A stretch of 64,000 nucleotides of DNA from AWTP1-13 sp963797005 (GCA_963797005.1 CAWCOF010000014.1:124001-188000), one strand, 5' to 3'. Counted from the first letter of the stretch, positions 37,410 through 47,970 are shown. Made by a program: numbers and translations. Notes: generated by a model from the sequence alone, not told the origin.

Positions 37410-38357
37410 ATGACCACCATTACCGCGAGCCTTGTGAAGGAGCTGCGCGACAAGACCGGCGCCGGCATGATGGATTGCAAGACGGCGCTCACCGAGGTCA
37501 AGGGCGACATCGAGCAGGCCGTTGACTGGCTGCGCAAGAAGGGCCTGTCGAAGGCCGCCAACAAGGCCGGCCGCATCGCCGCCGAGGGGCTGATCGGCGT
37601 CACCTCCAAGGACAAGACGGGCGCCATCGTCGAGGTCAATTCCGAGACCGACTTCGTGGCGCGCAACGACCGGTTCCAGGACATGGTGCGCCAGATCACG
37701 TCGCTGGCGCCGAAGGCCGGCGGCGACCTCGCCAAGCTTCTCGGCATGCCCTATCCGGGCAAGTCGCACTCGGTCGAGGAGCACGTCAAGGAGATGGTCG
37801 CCACCATCGGCGAGAACATGAGCGTGCGCCGCACCGCCACCATGTCGGTGGGCGAGGGGCTGGTGGCCGAGTACGTGCACAACAAGGCCGCCGACGGTCT
37901 CGGCAAGATCGGCGTGCTGGTGGCGCTCGAGAGCAAGGGCCAGCAGCCGGCGCTGGCGAGCTTCGGCCGGCAGCTGGCCATGCACATCGCCGCCGCCAGT
38001 CCCGCGGCAGTGACGGCCGAGGAGCTCGACCCGGCGCTCATCGAGCGCGAGCGCGCCGTCTACACCGAGCAGGCGAAGGCCTCCGGCAAGGCGCCCGACA
38101 TTGCCGCCAAAATGGTGGAGGGCAGGCTGCGCAAGGAGTTCTATCAGCAGGTGGTTCTCTTGCAGCAGACCTTCCTTGGTGCCGGCGGCGACGGCAAGAT
38201 GACCGTCGAGCAGGTGGTCAAGAATGCCGAGAAGGAAGCCGGCGCGCCCATCAAGGTCGCCAAATTCGCCCGCTATGCCTTGGGCGAGGGCATCGACAAG
38301 AAGGACGGCGACTTTGCCGCCGAGGTGAAAGCCGCGGCCAGCAAGAAGCCGTCCTGA
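37410..38357 (+). CDS. tsf: Elongation factor Ts
   Basis: A 315-aa nucleotide-exchange factor for EF-Tu. Hallmarks: the UBA-like N-terminus (VKELRDKTGAGMMDCKTALT), the TDFVARND exchange motif and the C-terminal core (KEFYQQVVLLQQTFL). The start is ATG at 37410, preceded by AAGGA/GGACC. It lies 134 bp after rpsB, with the GGGAGTAGGG hairpin in between, as in many bacteria where rpsB-tsf is one operon with differential output. Confidence 0.95.
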   Translation: MTTITASLVKELRDKTGAGMMDCKTALTEVKGDIEQAVDWLRKKGLSKAANKAGRIAAEGLIGVTSKDKTGAIVEVNSETDFVARNDRFQDMVRQITSLAPKAGGDLAKLLGMPYPGKSHSVEEHVKEMVATIGENMSVRRTATMSVGEGLVAEYVHNKAADGLGKIGVLVALESKGQQPALASFGRQLAMHIAAASPAAVTAEELDPALIERERAVYTEQAKASGKAPDIAAKMVEGRLRKEFYQQVVLLQQTFLGAGGDGKMTVEQVVKNAEKEAGAPIKVAKFARYALGEGIDKKDGDFAAEVKAAASKKPS

Positions 38358-38515
38358 ATACCCGCGGCGTCGGCACGGGGTTTCGGGCGGCGGTTTGCGT
38401 CGCGCCGGGCACTTTGCTTAAGTCCTTGCCGCGGATCGAGAGGTAGCCCCTCCCGCGCGGCAATACGAAGGGTGCGGTCGCGCGGGCGACAGGGTCTGGC
38501 GAGAGGGCTGGGACG

Positions 38516-39251
38516 ATGAGCGGCTCGGCATCAGGCTTGCTCTACAAGCGCGTGCTCCTGAAGCTCTCCGGCGAGGCGCTGATGGGCAAGCGGCCCTACG
38601 GCATCGACGTGAGCGTGGTGCAGCGGCTGGCCGGCGAGCTCAAGGACGCGCTGCGTCGGAGGCGTGGAGGTGGCGGTGGTCGTCGGCGGCGGCAACATCT
38701 TCCGCGGCCTTGCCGGTGCCGCCCGCGGCATGGATCGCGCCACGGCCGATTACATGGGTATGCTGGCGACCGTGATGAACGCGCTGGCGCTGCAGAACGG
38801 ATTGGAGCAGGCGGGCGTGGAGGCGCGCGTGCTCTCGGCCATCCCGATGCCGACGGTGTGCGAGGCGTTCGTCCATTCCAAGGCGCTGCATCACCTGGAG
38901 AACAAGCGGGTGGTGATCTTCGCCGCCGGCACCGGCAATCCCTTCTTCACCACCGACACCACGGCGGCGCTGAGGGGGATCGAGATGAAGTGCGAGGTGC
39001 TGGCCAAGGCCACGCAGGTGGACGGCGTCTACTCGGCCGATCCCAAGATCGACAAGAGTGCGGTGCGGTACGACAGGCTGACCTATGGCGAAGTGCTGGC
39101 GCGCGACCTCAAGGTGATGGACGGCGCAGCCATTGCGCTGACGCGCGACAACGATCTGCCCGTGATCGTGTTTTCGATCGAGGAGACCGGGAATTTTCTC
39201 AAGGTTCTGCGGGGCGAGGCGCGGGCTACGCTGATATCCGGCCGGCCCTGA
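38516..39251 (+). CDS. pyrH: UMP kinase (frameshifted in this sequence)
   Basis: A ~244-aa amino-acid-kinase-fold enzyme that phosphorylates UMP to UDP. The N-terminal part (YKRVLLKLSGEALMG, then VVQRLAGELKDALR) reads in one frame. The rest (VAVVVGGGNIFRG, GTGNPFFTTDTTA, DLKVMDGAAIALTRDN) reads in the next. Deleting one extra C at about 38657 (CGTCGGAGG) gives ALRGGVEVAVVVGGGN. UMP kinase is essential in most bacteria, so a consensus error is much more likely than a true knockout. It sits between tsf and frr as expected. Confidence 0.92.
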
Positions 39252-39347
39252 ATGCGTGCGCTCTTCGCGCCGGGCCGTTCCGCGCGTATCATGACGCAGG
39301 ACGGGGCCGGGCGAGGCGCGGGGCGATTGCTAGGCGAGGAACGAATC

Positions 39348-39911
39348 ATGGCCGCCGAAAAGTTTGATTTGAACGACTTCGAGCGCCGTATGCGCGGCGC
39401 GCTCGACTCGCTCAAGAAGGAGTTCACGGGGTTGCGCACCGGGCGCGCCAGCGTCCACCTGCTCGATGCCGTCGTCGTCAATGTCTACGGCGCCCGCATG
39501 CCCATCAACCAGGTGGCGACCGTGTCGACGCCCGATGCGCGCACCATCTCCGTTCAGGTCTGGGACAGGGGCCAGGTCGGCGCGGTGGAGAAGGCGATCC
39601 AGGAGGCCAATCTCGGCCTCAATCCGGTCATCGACGGCGCCTTGCTGCGCCTGCCGATTCCCGCGCTCAATGCCGAGCGCCGCCAGGAGCTCGTGAAGGT
39701 TGCCCACAAGTATGCCGAGCACGCGCGGGTGGCGGTGCGCAATGTGCGGCGTGATGGCATGGATCTGCTCAAGCGGCTCGACAAGGGCAGCCAAATGAGC
39801 GAGGACGACCACCACAAGAACTCGGCCAAGGTTCAGGAGCTGACCGACAAGCTGATCAAGGAGATCGATCAGTCGCTGGCGGCCAAAGAGAACGAGATCA
39901 AGCAGGTATGA
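39348..39911 (+). CDS. frr: Ribosome recycling factor
   Basis: A 187-aa two-domain factor that, with EF-G, splits post-termination ribosomes. Signatures: FERRMRGALDSLKKEFTGLR, TGRASVHLLD, the hinge and domain II (PINQVATVSTPDARTISVQ) and the C-terminal helix (AKVQELTDKLIKEIDQSLA). ATG at 39348 is chosen over an upstream in-frame start because it follows GAGGAACG and matches the family N-terminus. Confidence 0.95.
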   Translation: MAAEKFDLNDFERRMRGALDSLKKEFTGLRTGRASVHLLDAVVVNVYGARMPINQVATVSTPDARTISVQVWDRGQVGAVEKAIQEANLGLNPVIDGALLRLPIPALNAERRQELVKVAHKYAEHARVAVRNVRRDGMDLLKRLDKGSQMSEDDHHKNSAKVQELTDKLIKEIDQSLAAKENEIKQV

Positions 39912-40002
39912 TGGCGATACCGCTGCCGTCCTCGGCCATATCGGCATTGCTTTCTTTATGCGCTGCAGGCGGGGCGGCCGGCCGCTTCGCGACAATTGCT
40001 TC

Positions 40003-40758
40003 ATGAACGAGCACAATCAATCGGCGGCGTGGGACGCCAGTGAGGCCATCCCGCGGCACGTTGCGATCATCATGGATGGCAACGGCCGCTGGGCGGAGAG
40101 CAGAGGACTGCCGCGCGCCGCCGGCCATCGCATGGGCGTCGAGGCGGTGCGCCGCACCGTGCGGGCGGCGATGGAACTGGGCATCCAGTATCTCACCATC
40201 TTCAGCTTCTCCTCCGAGAACTGGTCGCGCCCGGCGAGCGAGATCGACGACCTGATGGGCCTGATGCGGCGGTTCATTCGCCGCGACCTCGCCGAGCTGC
40301 ATCAAAACGGCGTGCGCATCGGCGTGATCGGCGAACGCGATCGTGTGGATCCCGAGCTGCTGGCGCTGATCGACGATGCCATCAATCTGACGTCTGACAA
40401 CACCGCTCTCAACCTGCTGATCGCCTTCAACTATGGCTCGCGGGCGGAGATCGCCAAGGCGGCACGGCAGCTGGCCGAGCAGGTGCGGGACGGGCGGATG
40501 AGGCCCGACGAGATCACGCCCGACACGCTGGCGGCCGCGCTCGACACGAGCGGCGTGCCCGACCCCGACCTTCTGATCCGCACCAGCGGGGAGTTGCGGT
40601 TATCGAACTTCCTGCTTTGGCAGTCCGCCTACACCGAGTTCGTGTTCATGGAAGCCTACTGGCCGGAGTTCGGCCGCGAGCTTCTCGAGCAGGCGATCGG
40701 CGAGTTCCACAGGCGCAACCGGCGGTTCGGCGGCGTCATGGGCCGATCGACGGTTTGA
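40003..40758 (+). CDS. uppS: Isoprenyl transferase (undecaprenyl diphosphate synthase)
   Basis: A 251-aa cis-prenyltransferase that builds the C55 lipid carrier for peptidoglycan and O-antigen from farnesyl-PP and IPP. It has HVAIIMDGNGRWAESRGLP (catalytic Asp), FSFSSENWSRP, and RTSGELRLSNFLLWQSAYTE for IPP/Mg binding. The start is ATG at 40003; an upstream in-frame start adds 15 residues without family similarity. It lies 36 bp upstream of cdsA. Confidence 0.95.
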   Translation: MNEHNQSAAWDASEAIPRHVAIIMDGNGRWAESRGLPRAAGHRMGVEAVRRTVRAAMELGIQYLTIFSFSSENWSRPASEIDDLMGLMRRFIRRDLAELHQNGVRIGVIGERDRVDPELLALIDDAINLTSDNTALNLLIAFNYGSRAEIAKAARQLAEQVRDGRMRPDEITPDTLAAALDTSGVPDPDLLIRTSGELRLSNFLLWQSAYTEFVFMEAYWPEFGRELLEQAIGEFHRRNRRFGGVMGRSTV

Positions 40759-40793
40759 GGCTCGAAAAGCGCACACCCGAGAGGCGCCAGCCG

Positions 40794-41661
40794 ATGAGTG
40801 AGCACGACGATCCGGGCGGCAAGCCTTCCTCCGATCTGGCCGCGCGCTTCGGCACCGACTTTCGCACCCGCGTCATATCCGGCATAGGGATGGGCGCGGT
40901 GGCCGCGCTCCTCATCTTCGCGGGCGCGATCACCTTCTCCATCCTGGTCATCGCCGTTGCCCTGCTGCTGGGCTGGGAGTGGGGGCGGCTGGTGCACGGG
41001 CGTGACGCCGATATGGTGATTGCCATCCACGTCGGGTCGGCGGGCGTGGCCGCCCTGCTGGCGGCTTTCGGATATGTGGGGCTCGGGCTGTTGACCCTGC
41101 CCATCGGCGCGATCCTGGCGATGCTGCTCAGTCTGGGCCGCAGCAGCATGTTTGCGGCGCTCGGCGTGTTCTACGCGGGCCTGCCGGCGGTGGCGCTGAT
41201 CTGGCTTCGCTCCGACGAGTACTTGGGGATGCTCGCCGTCATCTTCGTCATCGTCATCGTCATCGTCTCCGACACCGCGGGCTTTCTCTTCGGCCGTGCG
41301 CTGGGAGGCCCCAAGCTGTGGCCGCGCCTTTCGCCCAACAAGACCTGGGCGGGGATGATCGGGGCGCTGGTGGCAAGCTCCATCATCGGTGCGCTCTTCT
41401 GGTTCGCCGTGCCGGAGGCCTCCGCGGTGCGCCTGGCGGCGACCGGCGTGGTGCTGTCGCTGGCGGCACAGGGCGGCGATCTCGCCGAATTCGGCGATCA
41501 AGCGCCGCTTCGGCGCCAAGGACAGCGGCTCCCTGATCCCGGGCCACGGCGGAGTCATGGACCGCGTCGACGGCCTGGTTGCGGCCGCCGCCGTCGTGGG
41601 GCTGGCAACGTTCCTCATCAACGTGCATTCGCCGGCGCACGCACTGCTGATCGGACCTTGA
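40794..41661 (+). CDS. cdsA: Phosphatidate cytidylyltransferase (frameshifted)
   Basis: A ~288-aa polytopic inner-membrane enzyme that makes CDP-diacylglycerol from phosphatidate and CTP. Features are eight or so hydrophobic segments, SDTAGFLFGRALGG, RLSPNKTWAGMIGAL, and in the shifted frame GAKDSGSLIPGHGGVMDRVD. An extra T near 41490 (GAATTCGG) breaks the frame after GGDLAE; removing it gives ESAIKRRFGAKDSG. Left uncorrected, cdsA fuses in frame with dxr. Essential gene, so an error is likely. Confidence 0.92.
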
Positions 41662-41678
41662 GAAACAGGAGAGCCGCG

Positions 41679-42935
41679 GTGCCGCAGGCGAGCGCGAAAC
41701 TCGGGCGCATCGAGCCGAAGCGAACGCGCCGCGCGCCTGCGGCCGCCCGCAAGCGGGTCAGCGTGCTCGGCGCAACGGGCTCGGTCGGCAAAAGCACGCT
41801 CGATCTCATCGGCCGCAATGCGGGCCTGTTCGAGGTGGTGGCGCTGACCGCCAACCGCGACGTCGAGGCGCTGGCGGAACTCGCCATCCGCCATCGCGCC
41901 GCCGTTGCCGTGATCGCCGACGCGGACCGCTATGAGGCGCTCAAGGAAAGACTTTCGGGGAGCGGCGTGGAGGCGGCGGCCGGTGGGGTCGCGCTCATCG
42001 AGGCGGCAACGCGTCCCGCCGATTGCGTCGTCGCCGGCATCATGGGCGCGGCCGGCCTCAAGCCGACGCTTGCCGCCGTCGCCCAGGGCCGCCGCGTCGC
42101 GCTCGCCAACAAGGAGTGCCTGGTTTCGGCGGGCGAGATCTTCATGGATGCCGTGCGTGCGGCGGGCACCGAGCTGCTGCCCGTGGACTCGGAGCACTCC
42201 GCCGCGTTTCAGGCGATCGCCGGCGCCGACCCCGATGCGATCGAGAGGATCGTGCTGACGGGTTCGGGCGGTCCATTCCGCACGTGGAGCCTGGAGCAGC
42301 TTGCCCGCGCCACGCCGCAGGAGGCGCTGCGCCATCCGAACTGGTCCATGGGCAAGAAGATCACCATCGATTCCGCCACCTTGATGAACAAGGGGCTCGA
42401 GCTGATCGAGGCCTACCACCTCTTTCCCGTCGAGGCCGACCAGCTCGAGCTGGTGATCCATCCGCAGTCGATCATCCACGCCCTTGTTGCATACCGGGAC
42501 GGCTCCATGCTGGCACAGCTGGCAAGCCCGGACATGCGCACGCCGATCGCGCTCAGCCTGACATGGCCGCACCGCATGGCCACGCCCACCAAACGCCTCG
42601 ATCTCGTTGAGATTGGTCAACTTGATTTCGAGAGGCCCGACGAAGCCCGTTTCAGGACCCTGGGTCTTGCTCGTGAGGCCCTGCAGCGGGGCGGCATGGC
42701 ACCGGCTGTTCTCAATGCGGCCAACGAGGTGGCGGTTGAGGCATTTCTGCAGGAGCGGCTCGGGTTCCTTCAAATCGCCCAACTTGTAGCCAACACGCTG
42801 GATATGGCAGAAGGGCGCGGGCTGCTGGGCGAGGCCGAAGACCTCAATGCGGTCGTGGCGGTCGACGCCGCGGCGCGGCAGTTGGCGCTGAACTTGCTGG
42901 GGGCAGGGCAGCCGGCGGGTACTTCTCGAGGATGA
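41679..42935 (+). CDS. dxr: 1-deoxy-D-xylulose-5-phosphate reductoisomerase
   Basis: A 418-aa NADPH enzyme for the second step of the MEP isoprenoid pathway. The N-terminal dinucleotide fold is RVSVLGATGSVGKSTLDLI; the catalytic part has GSGGPFRTW and the SMGKKITIDSATLMNKG motif, and the flexible loop HPQSIIHALV follows. GTG at 41679 follows AGGAG; the first ~25 residues (basic, RIEPKRTRRAPAAARK) extend beyond most homologues, so a later start is possible. It supplies the isoprenoid precursors used by UppS upstream. Confidence 0.94.
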   Translation: MPQASAKLGRIEPKRTRRAPAAARKRVSVLGATGSVGKSTLDLIGRNAGLFEVVALTANRDVEALAELAIRHRAAVAVIADADRYEALKERLSGSGVEAAAGGVALIEAATRPADCVVAGIMGAAGLKPTLAAVAQGRRVALANKECLVSAGEIFMDAVRAAGTELLPVDSEHSAAFQAIAGADPDAIERIVLTGSGGPFRTWSLEQLARATPQEALRHPNWSMGKKITIDSATLMNKGLELIEAYHLFPVEADQLELVIHPQSIIHALVAYRDGSMLAQLASPDMRTPIALSLTWPHRMATPTKRLDLVEIGQLDFERPDEARFRTLGLAREALQRGGMAPAVLNAANEVAVEAFLQERLGFLQIAQLVANTLDMAEGRGLLGEAEDLNAVVAVDAAARQLALNLLGAGQPAGTSRG

Positions 42936-42984
42936 ACGCGGGGCCGGGGCCGCATGCAGCGGCCGGGCTGGGAGGCGACTGGAT

Positions 42985-44144
42985 ATGGAACTTCTGCAGC
43001 ATGGACTTGGGGGATTGTGGAGCTTTTTTGCCGTCCTGCTGCCGTTCTTGTTCGTCCTCACCGTCGTCGTCTTCATCCACGAGCTCGGCCACTTCCTGGT
43101 CGCGCGCTGGACCGGCGTTAAGGTCAAGGCCTTTTCCATCGGCTTCGGCCGCGAGATCTTCGGCTTCTACGACAGCCGCGGCACACGCTGGCGCATCGCT
43201 TGGATCCCGCTCGGCGGCTACGTGAAGTTCCTCGACGACGAGAACAGCGCCAGCGCGCCCTCGCGGGCGGCGCTCGAAAGGATGTCGCCGGCCGAGCGGG
43301 CGGGCGCCTTCCAGACCAAGTCGCTGCCCGCCCGATCGGCGATCGTGGCGGCCGGTCCGGTTGCCAATTTCCTGCTTGCGATCGCGATCTTTGCGTTCAC
43401 GTTCACCGTCGTGGGCGTGCACATCACGGCGCCGCGGGTGGACGAGCTGGTGCCGGGCGGCGCCGCTGCCGCTGCCGGCTTCAAGCCCGGGGACGTCATC
43501 GTGAAGCATCGACGGCGAGCCGATCGAGACCTTCGCCGAGATGCAGCGCAAGGTCAGCGCCAGCGCCGACCAGGAGCTGACGTTCGAGGTTAACCGGGCC
43601 GGGCGCATCGTCACGCTCAAGGCCAAGCCGGCGCGGCGCGAGATCTGCCGACCGGTTCGGCAACAAGCTGCGGCTGGGCGTGATCGGCATCAAGCGCAAC
43701 GCCACCCAGGAGGAGTGGCAGTACAAGCGCTACGGGCCGATCGAATTGCTGGGCCTGGGTGTCAAGGAAACGTATTTCATCATTACCCGCACGCTGTCCT
43801 ATCTGGCGGATGTTGCCACGGGGCGCGAGGCGGGAGATCAGCTGGGCGGGCCGCTGCGGATCGCTGAGATCTCGGGGCAGGTCGCCAGCCTCGGCTTCAT
43901 GGCGCTGCTCAACCTGACCGCCGTGCTGTCGGTAAGCATCGGGCTGATCAATCTTTTCCCCATCCCGCTGCTGGATGGAGGTCACCTTTTGTTCTATGGA
44001 ATCGAGGGCCTGCGCGGCAGGCCGCTCAGCGAACGGGCGCAGGAAGTCAGCTTCCGCATCGGGCTGGCGATCGTGCTCCTGCTCCTGGTTTACACCACCT
44101 ATCAGGACCGCCTCATCCCGCTCAAATGGATCGGCATTGGCTGA
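42985..44144 (+). CDS. rseP: RIP metalloprotease RseP (two frameshifts)
   Basis: A ~385-aa site-2 intramembrane zinc protease that cleaves anti-sigma factors and remnant signal peptides. The N-terminal zinc motif FIHELGHFLVARW (HELGH at residues 32-36) is in the first frame, a PDZ domain lies around 125-205, and the third zinc ligand segment LFPIPLLDGGHLL is near the C-terminus. Two single extra bases break the frame: a C at 43507 (AAGCATCGAC, expected VKIDGEPIETF) and one near 43646-43649 (ATCTGCCGAC, expected DRFGNKLRLGVIG). Both corrections give one continuous protein. Confidence 0.92.
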
Positions 44145-44153
44145 GGTAAGCGG

Positions 44154-44181
44154 TTGGAATTCAAGTCCTCTGACGTATTAT
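44154..44181 (+). promoter_or_regulatory. Candidate promoter upstream of bamA
   Basis: TTGGAA (44154-44159) and TATTAT (44176-44181) with a 16-bp spacer lie in an AT-richer pocket about 210 bp before bamA. Such an internal promoter would allow bamA and the lipid A genes to be expressed apart from rpsB-rseP. The call rests on sequence match only. Confidence 0.4.
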
Positions 44182-44392
44182 TGCCACTTCCAAAGTCGTT
44201 GCCGAGTGGTTAAAAAAATGCCGGTTGCGTTGAGCGCTCCGGCTAGGAGAACTGGCGCGGGGACGAGGGAATGTACTCCGGTGTCCGCCGGGACGGGGCG
44301 GACGCGCGAGGGCGGAGTGCGAGAAGTGCCCATCTGACGCCGACGGATAGGGCGCGTTGAGGGGATCGGCGAGCGAAAGGCAGACGGGAAGA

Positions 44393-46757
44393 ATGCCTCA
44401 GTTCGGCATGCGCACGTCGGGGCACTGGCGCTGCATCTGGACCTTGGTGTTGGCCCTCTTGGTGCCAATGGCCATTGAGCTGGTGGCTTCGCCAACTCCA
44501 GTGCAGGCGCAAGGCTTCGTCATCCGCGAGATCCGCGTCGCCGGCAACCGGCGCGTCGAGCCCGAGACTGTCCGCTCCTACCTGCGCTTCAACATCGGCG
44601 ACCATTACGATCCCGGGAAGGTCGACCAGTCCATCAAGTCGCTGTTCGCCACGGGCCTCTTCAGCGACGTCCGCATCGACCGCGAAGGCGCCGGCGTGCT
44701 CGTGACCGTGGTCGAGAACCCGGTCATCAACCAGGTCGCCTTCGAAGGCAACAAGGAGGTCGAGAAGGAGACGCTGCGCAACGAGGTCCAGCTGAAGCAG
44801 CGCGCCGTCTACACCCGCGCGCGCGTGCAGGCAGACGTGCAGCGCATCCTCGATGTCTACCGGCGGCAGGGGCGCTTTGCCGCCAGGGTCGATCCCAAGA
44901 TCATCGAGCTCGACAACAACCGCGTGAACCTCGTCTTCGAGATCGACGAGGGCGGCGCGACCAAGGTCAAGGCCATCAACTTCATCGGCAATCGGGCGTT
45001 CTCCGACAGCCAGCTGCGCGACATCATCACCACGTCGCAGTCGGGCCTGTTCGACTTCCTCAAGGGCACCAACATCTACGATCCGGACCGGCTCGCGCTG
45101 GATAAGGAGCTGCTGCGCCAGTACTACATGAAGAACGGCTATGCCGACGTGCGCGTCGTATCGGCGGGCGCCGAGCTCGACCGCGACGGCAGCGGGTTCT
45201 TCATCACCTTCGTCCTCGACGAGGGCGAGCTGTTCAATTTCGGCGCGATCGACATCCAGTCGTCGCTCGCGAATGTCGATCCGAAGTCCCTGCGCGGCGA
45301 GCTGCTGACCGTTTCCGGGCAGCTCTTCAACCAGTCGGAGATGGACAAGACGGTCGAGCGCCTGACGCTGGTGATCTCCGAGCAGGGATATGCCTTCGCC
45401 CGGGTGCGGCCGCGGGCAGCGCGCGATCCTTCGGGGCGCGCCATCAACGTCACCTACCTGATCGACGAGGGCCCGCGCGTCTACATCGAGCGCATCAACA
45501 TCATTGGCAACCAGCGCACGCGCGACTACGTGATCCGCCGCGAGTTCCGGCTGGCGGAGGGCGATGCCTACAACCCGCTGATGGTCGACAAGGCCAAGAA
45601 GCGCCTGCAGGTTCTTGGCTTCTTCAAGAAAGTGGAGATCAAGCGGCGGCCCGGCTCGGCGCCCGATCGCGTTGTCCTCGATGTGGAGCTGGATGAGCAG
45701 TCGACGGGCGAGCTGTCGTTCGGCGCAGGCTACTCCACCAGCGAGGGCGTGATCGGCGACGTCAGCATCACTGAGCGCAACCTGATGGGGCGTGGCCAGT
45801 TCCTGCGGCTGCGCCTGGCAGGCTCGCTGGAGCGCATGCAGATCGATCTGAGCTTCACCGAGCCGCGCTTCCTCGACCGCAACCTGGCCGCCGGGTTCGA
45901 TCTGTTCCACAAGGTCGTCCATCAACTCCTCGACGCAGCCTTTCGACTCGCGCTCGACGGGGGGTGCCTTGCGCCTCGGTTTCCCGCTCTCGGAGAACCT
46001 CTGGCTGACCAACTCGTACTCGCTCGTGAACAACGCGATCGACAACGTGCAGGCTGGCGCCTCGCTCGCCATCCGGGAGGCGGCGGGCGAATACTGGACC
46101 TCGCTGTGGGGAACGAGCCTGTCCTACGACAAGCGCAATCACCCCAAGGACCCCACGTCCGGCTACTACTTCTCGGTCGGCTCGGAGCTTGCCGGACTTG
46201 GGGGCGACGTGAGCTACTGGCGCGTGGTCGGCGAAGGCCGCTTCTACTACCCGATCACGGAGAAGATCACCCTCGTCGGCCGGGTGACCGGAGGCCACAT
46301 CACGGGCCTGGGCGGAGAGGATGTCCGCCTGCTCGACCTGTTCTACAAGGGCGGCGAGACCATTCGCGGCTTCAACCGGGTAGGCTTCGGCCCCCGCGAC
46401 CTGCTGACCGGCGACGCGCTCGGCGGCGATACCTTCTGGGCGACGACGGCGGAGGTGCGCTTTCCGCTGCCGTTCATCCCCGACGACCTCGGCATGAGGG
46501 GCGCCGTGTTCGCCGATGCGGGCTCGCTGTTCGGGGCCGGCGCGGGCGCCAAGGCCCTCAATACGGAATGCCCTGCAGGTAACCCCGCTACCGGCATCTG
46601 CCTAGCCGACTCATCCGCGATCCGCGCCTCGGTGGGCGTGAGCCTGATCTGGAACTCGCCGCTGGGTCCGCTGCGCCTGGATTACGCCCAGCCGATCGTC
46701 AAACAGTCGTTTGACGACACGCAGTTCATCCGCTTCGGCGCTGCCACCAAATTCTGA
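44393..46757 (+). CDS. bamA: Outer membrane protein assembly factor BamA (frameshifted)
   Basis: A ~787-aa Omp85 protein, the core of the BAM complex. Signal peptide ends near AQG (WTLVLALLVPMAIELVAS). Five POTRA domains follow (FVIREIRVAGNRRVEPETV; NQVAFEGNKEVEKETL; KVKAINFIGNRAFSD; NFGAIDIQSS; VYIERINIIGNQRTRDYVIR), then a 16-strand barrel with GGETIRGFNRVGFGPRD (the RGF lid-loop motif) and a C-terminal F. One extra C at 45919-45920 (GTCGTCCATC) breaks the barrel; removal gives VVINSSTQPFDSRSTGGALR. ATG at 44393 is preferred over an upstream TTG. The stop lies in a 16-bp tandem repeat. Confidence 0.93.
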
Positions 46758-46826
46758 CCTGGCCAAATCCTGACCGGGCCAAATTCTGACCGGGCCAAAT
46801 TCTGACCCGGCCAAATTCTGACCCGG
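46749..46826. repeat. Five 16-bp tandem repeats starting at the bamA stop
   Basis: The unit AAATTCTGACCNGGCC is repeated four full times and once partially (46749-46764, 46765-46780, 46781-46796, 46797-46812, 46813-46826). Copies differ only at one or two positions. The first copy encodes the last two BamA residues (Lys-Phe) and the TGA stop, so the repeat appears to be a local expansion of the gene end. It fills most of the bamA-lpxD spacer. Confidence 0.9.
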
Positions 46827-46926
46827 ACAGTGCCCCGCCGGCTTGGCGACAGCGGGAGCATGCGATGCTATACGGTTGGCCGGCGGAACGCCCGGGCGGC
46901 CCAGGTCGCATGCAAGGGGTAGCGCG

Positions 46927-47970
46927 ATGGAGCATCCCGGTTTCTTCGAGAGGGCGCCCCCTGTTCGGCTCGGCGTGCTGGCGGGTAAGGTCGGCGCGCG
47001 GCTGGAACCGGACGGTGACGGCGATCTCCTCATCAACGACGTCAGGCCGCTGGGCGAGGCGGGCGCAGGGCACCTGACCTTCGTCGACAACCGCAAGTAT
47101 TTGGCGCAACTCGGGGCGACGCGCGCGTCGGCCTGCCTGGTGGCGCCGGCTTTCGCGGAGCGGATGCCCAAAGGCACGGCGGCATTGATTGCGGACGCCC
47201 CCTATCGCGGCTTTGCCCTGGCGCTGCAGCTCTTCTATCCGGATGCCATGGTGTCGAAGGCGGCGGCGGTCGGCCCGGGTGAGCCGCTGGTGCATCCGAG
47301 CGCCAAGCTCGAGGAGAATGTGCGGGTGGAGCCCGGCGCGGTGGTCGGCCGCGAGGCCCAGATCGGCCGCGGCACTGTGATCGCGGCGGGCGCGGTGATC
47401 GGTTATCGGGTGACCGTCGGGCGCGGCTCCTACGTGGGCCCCGGCGCCTCGGTGGTGCATGCCCTTGTCGGCGACCGCGTCGTCGTGCATGCCGGCGTGC
47501 GCATCGGCCAGGACGGTTTCGGCTTCGCCATGGGCCCCAAGGGCCACGTCAAGGTGCCGCAGATCGGCCGCGTGATCGTCCAGGACGACGTCGAGATCGG
47601 CGCCAACAGCTGCATCGACCGTGGTGCGCTCAAGGACACGATTATCGGTGAGGGGACGAAAATTGATAATCTCGTCCAGATCGGGCACAACGTCGTCATC
47701 GGCCGGCATTGTGTGATCGTCGCGCAGACCGGGATTTCCGGCTCGTCGGAACTCGGGGACTTTGTCGTCATGGGGGGCCAGTCGGGTCTGGTCGGCCACA
47801 TCAAGGTCGGAACGGGTGCGCAGATCGCCGGGTCGTCCCACGTCAAGGACGACGTCCCTGCCGGGTCGCGGGTCGGCGGCACGCCGGCCGTGCCGGTCGG
47901 CGAATGGGCCCGGCAGATCGCTGCCGTGAAGCGGCTCGGCAAGCGCGGCCGGTCCGGGGCAGAGGACTGA
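46927..47970 (+). CDS. lpxD: UDP-3-O-(3-hydroxyacyl)glucosamine N-acyltransferase
   Basis: A 347-aa left-handed beta-helix acyltransferase, third step of lipid A synthesis. The N-terminal uridine-binding domain is GHLTFVDNRKYLAQL; the hexapeptide-repeat helix begins near HPSAKLEENVRVEPGAVV and carries the catalytic histidine in NLVQIGHNVVIG. The C-terminal helices (WARQIAAVKRL) form the ACP-binding bundle. ATG at 46927 is chosen on the family N-terminus. Confidence 0.95.
   Translation: MEHPGFFERAPPVRLGVLAGKVGARLEPDGDGDLLINDVRPLGEAGAGHLTFVDNRKYLAQLGATRASACLVAPAFAERMPKGTAALIADAPYRGFALALQLFYPDAMVSKAAAVGPGEPLVHPSAKLEENVRVEPGAVVGREAQIGRGTVIAAGAVIGYRVTVGRGSYVGPGASVVHALVGDRVVVHAGVRIGQDGFGFAMGPKGHVKVPQIGRVIVQDDVEIGANSCIDRGALKDTIIGEGTKIDNLVQIGHNVVIGRHCVIVAQTGISGSSELGDFVVMGGQSGLVGHIKVGTGAQIAGSSHVKDDVPAGSRVGGTPAVPVGEWARQIAAVKRLGKRGRSGAED

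Noticed and set aside
40617..42935. A 772-codon cdsA-dxr fusion
   Set aside because: The two halves are distinct enzymes; the fusion arises because an extra T removes the cdsA stop from frame. dxr has its own GTG and ribosome-binding site.
44243..46072. A 609-codon frame antisense to bamA
   Set aside because: Shadow of bamA: no ribosome-binding site, no family motif, composition typical of an antisense frame.
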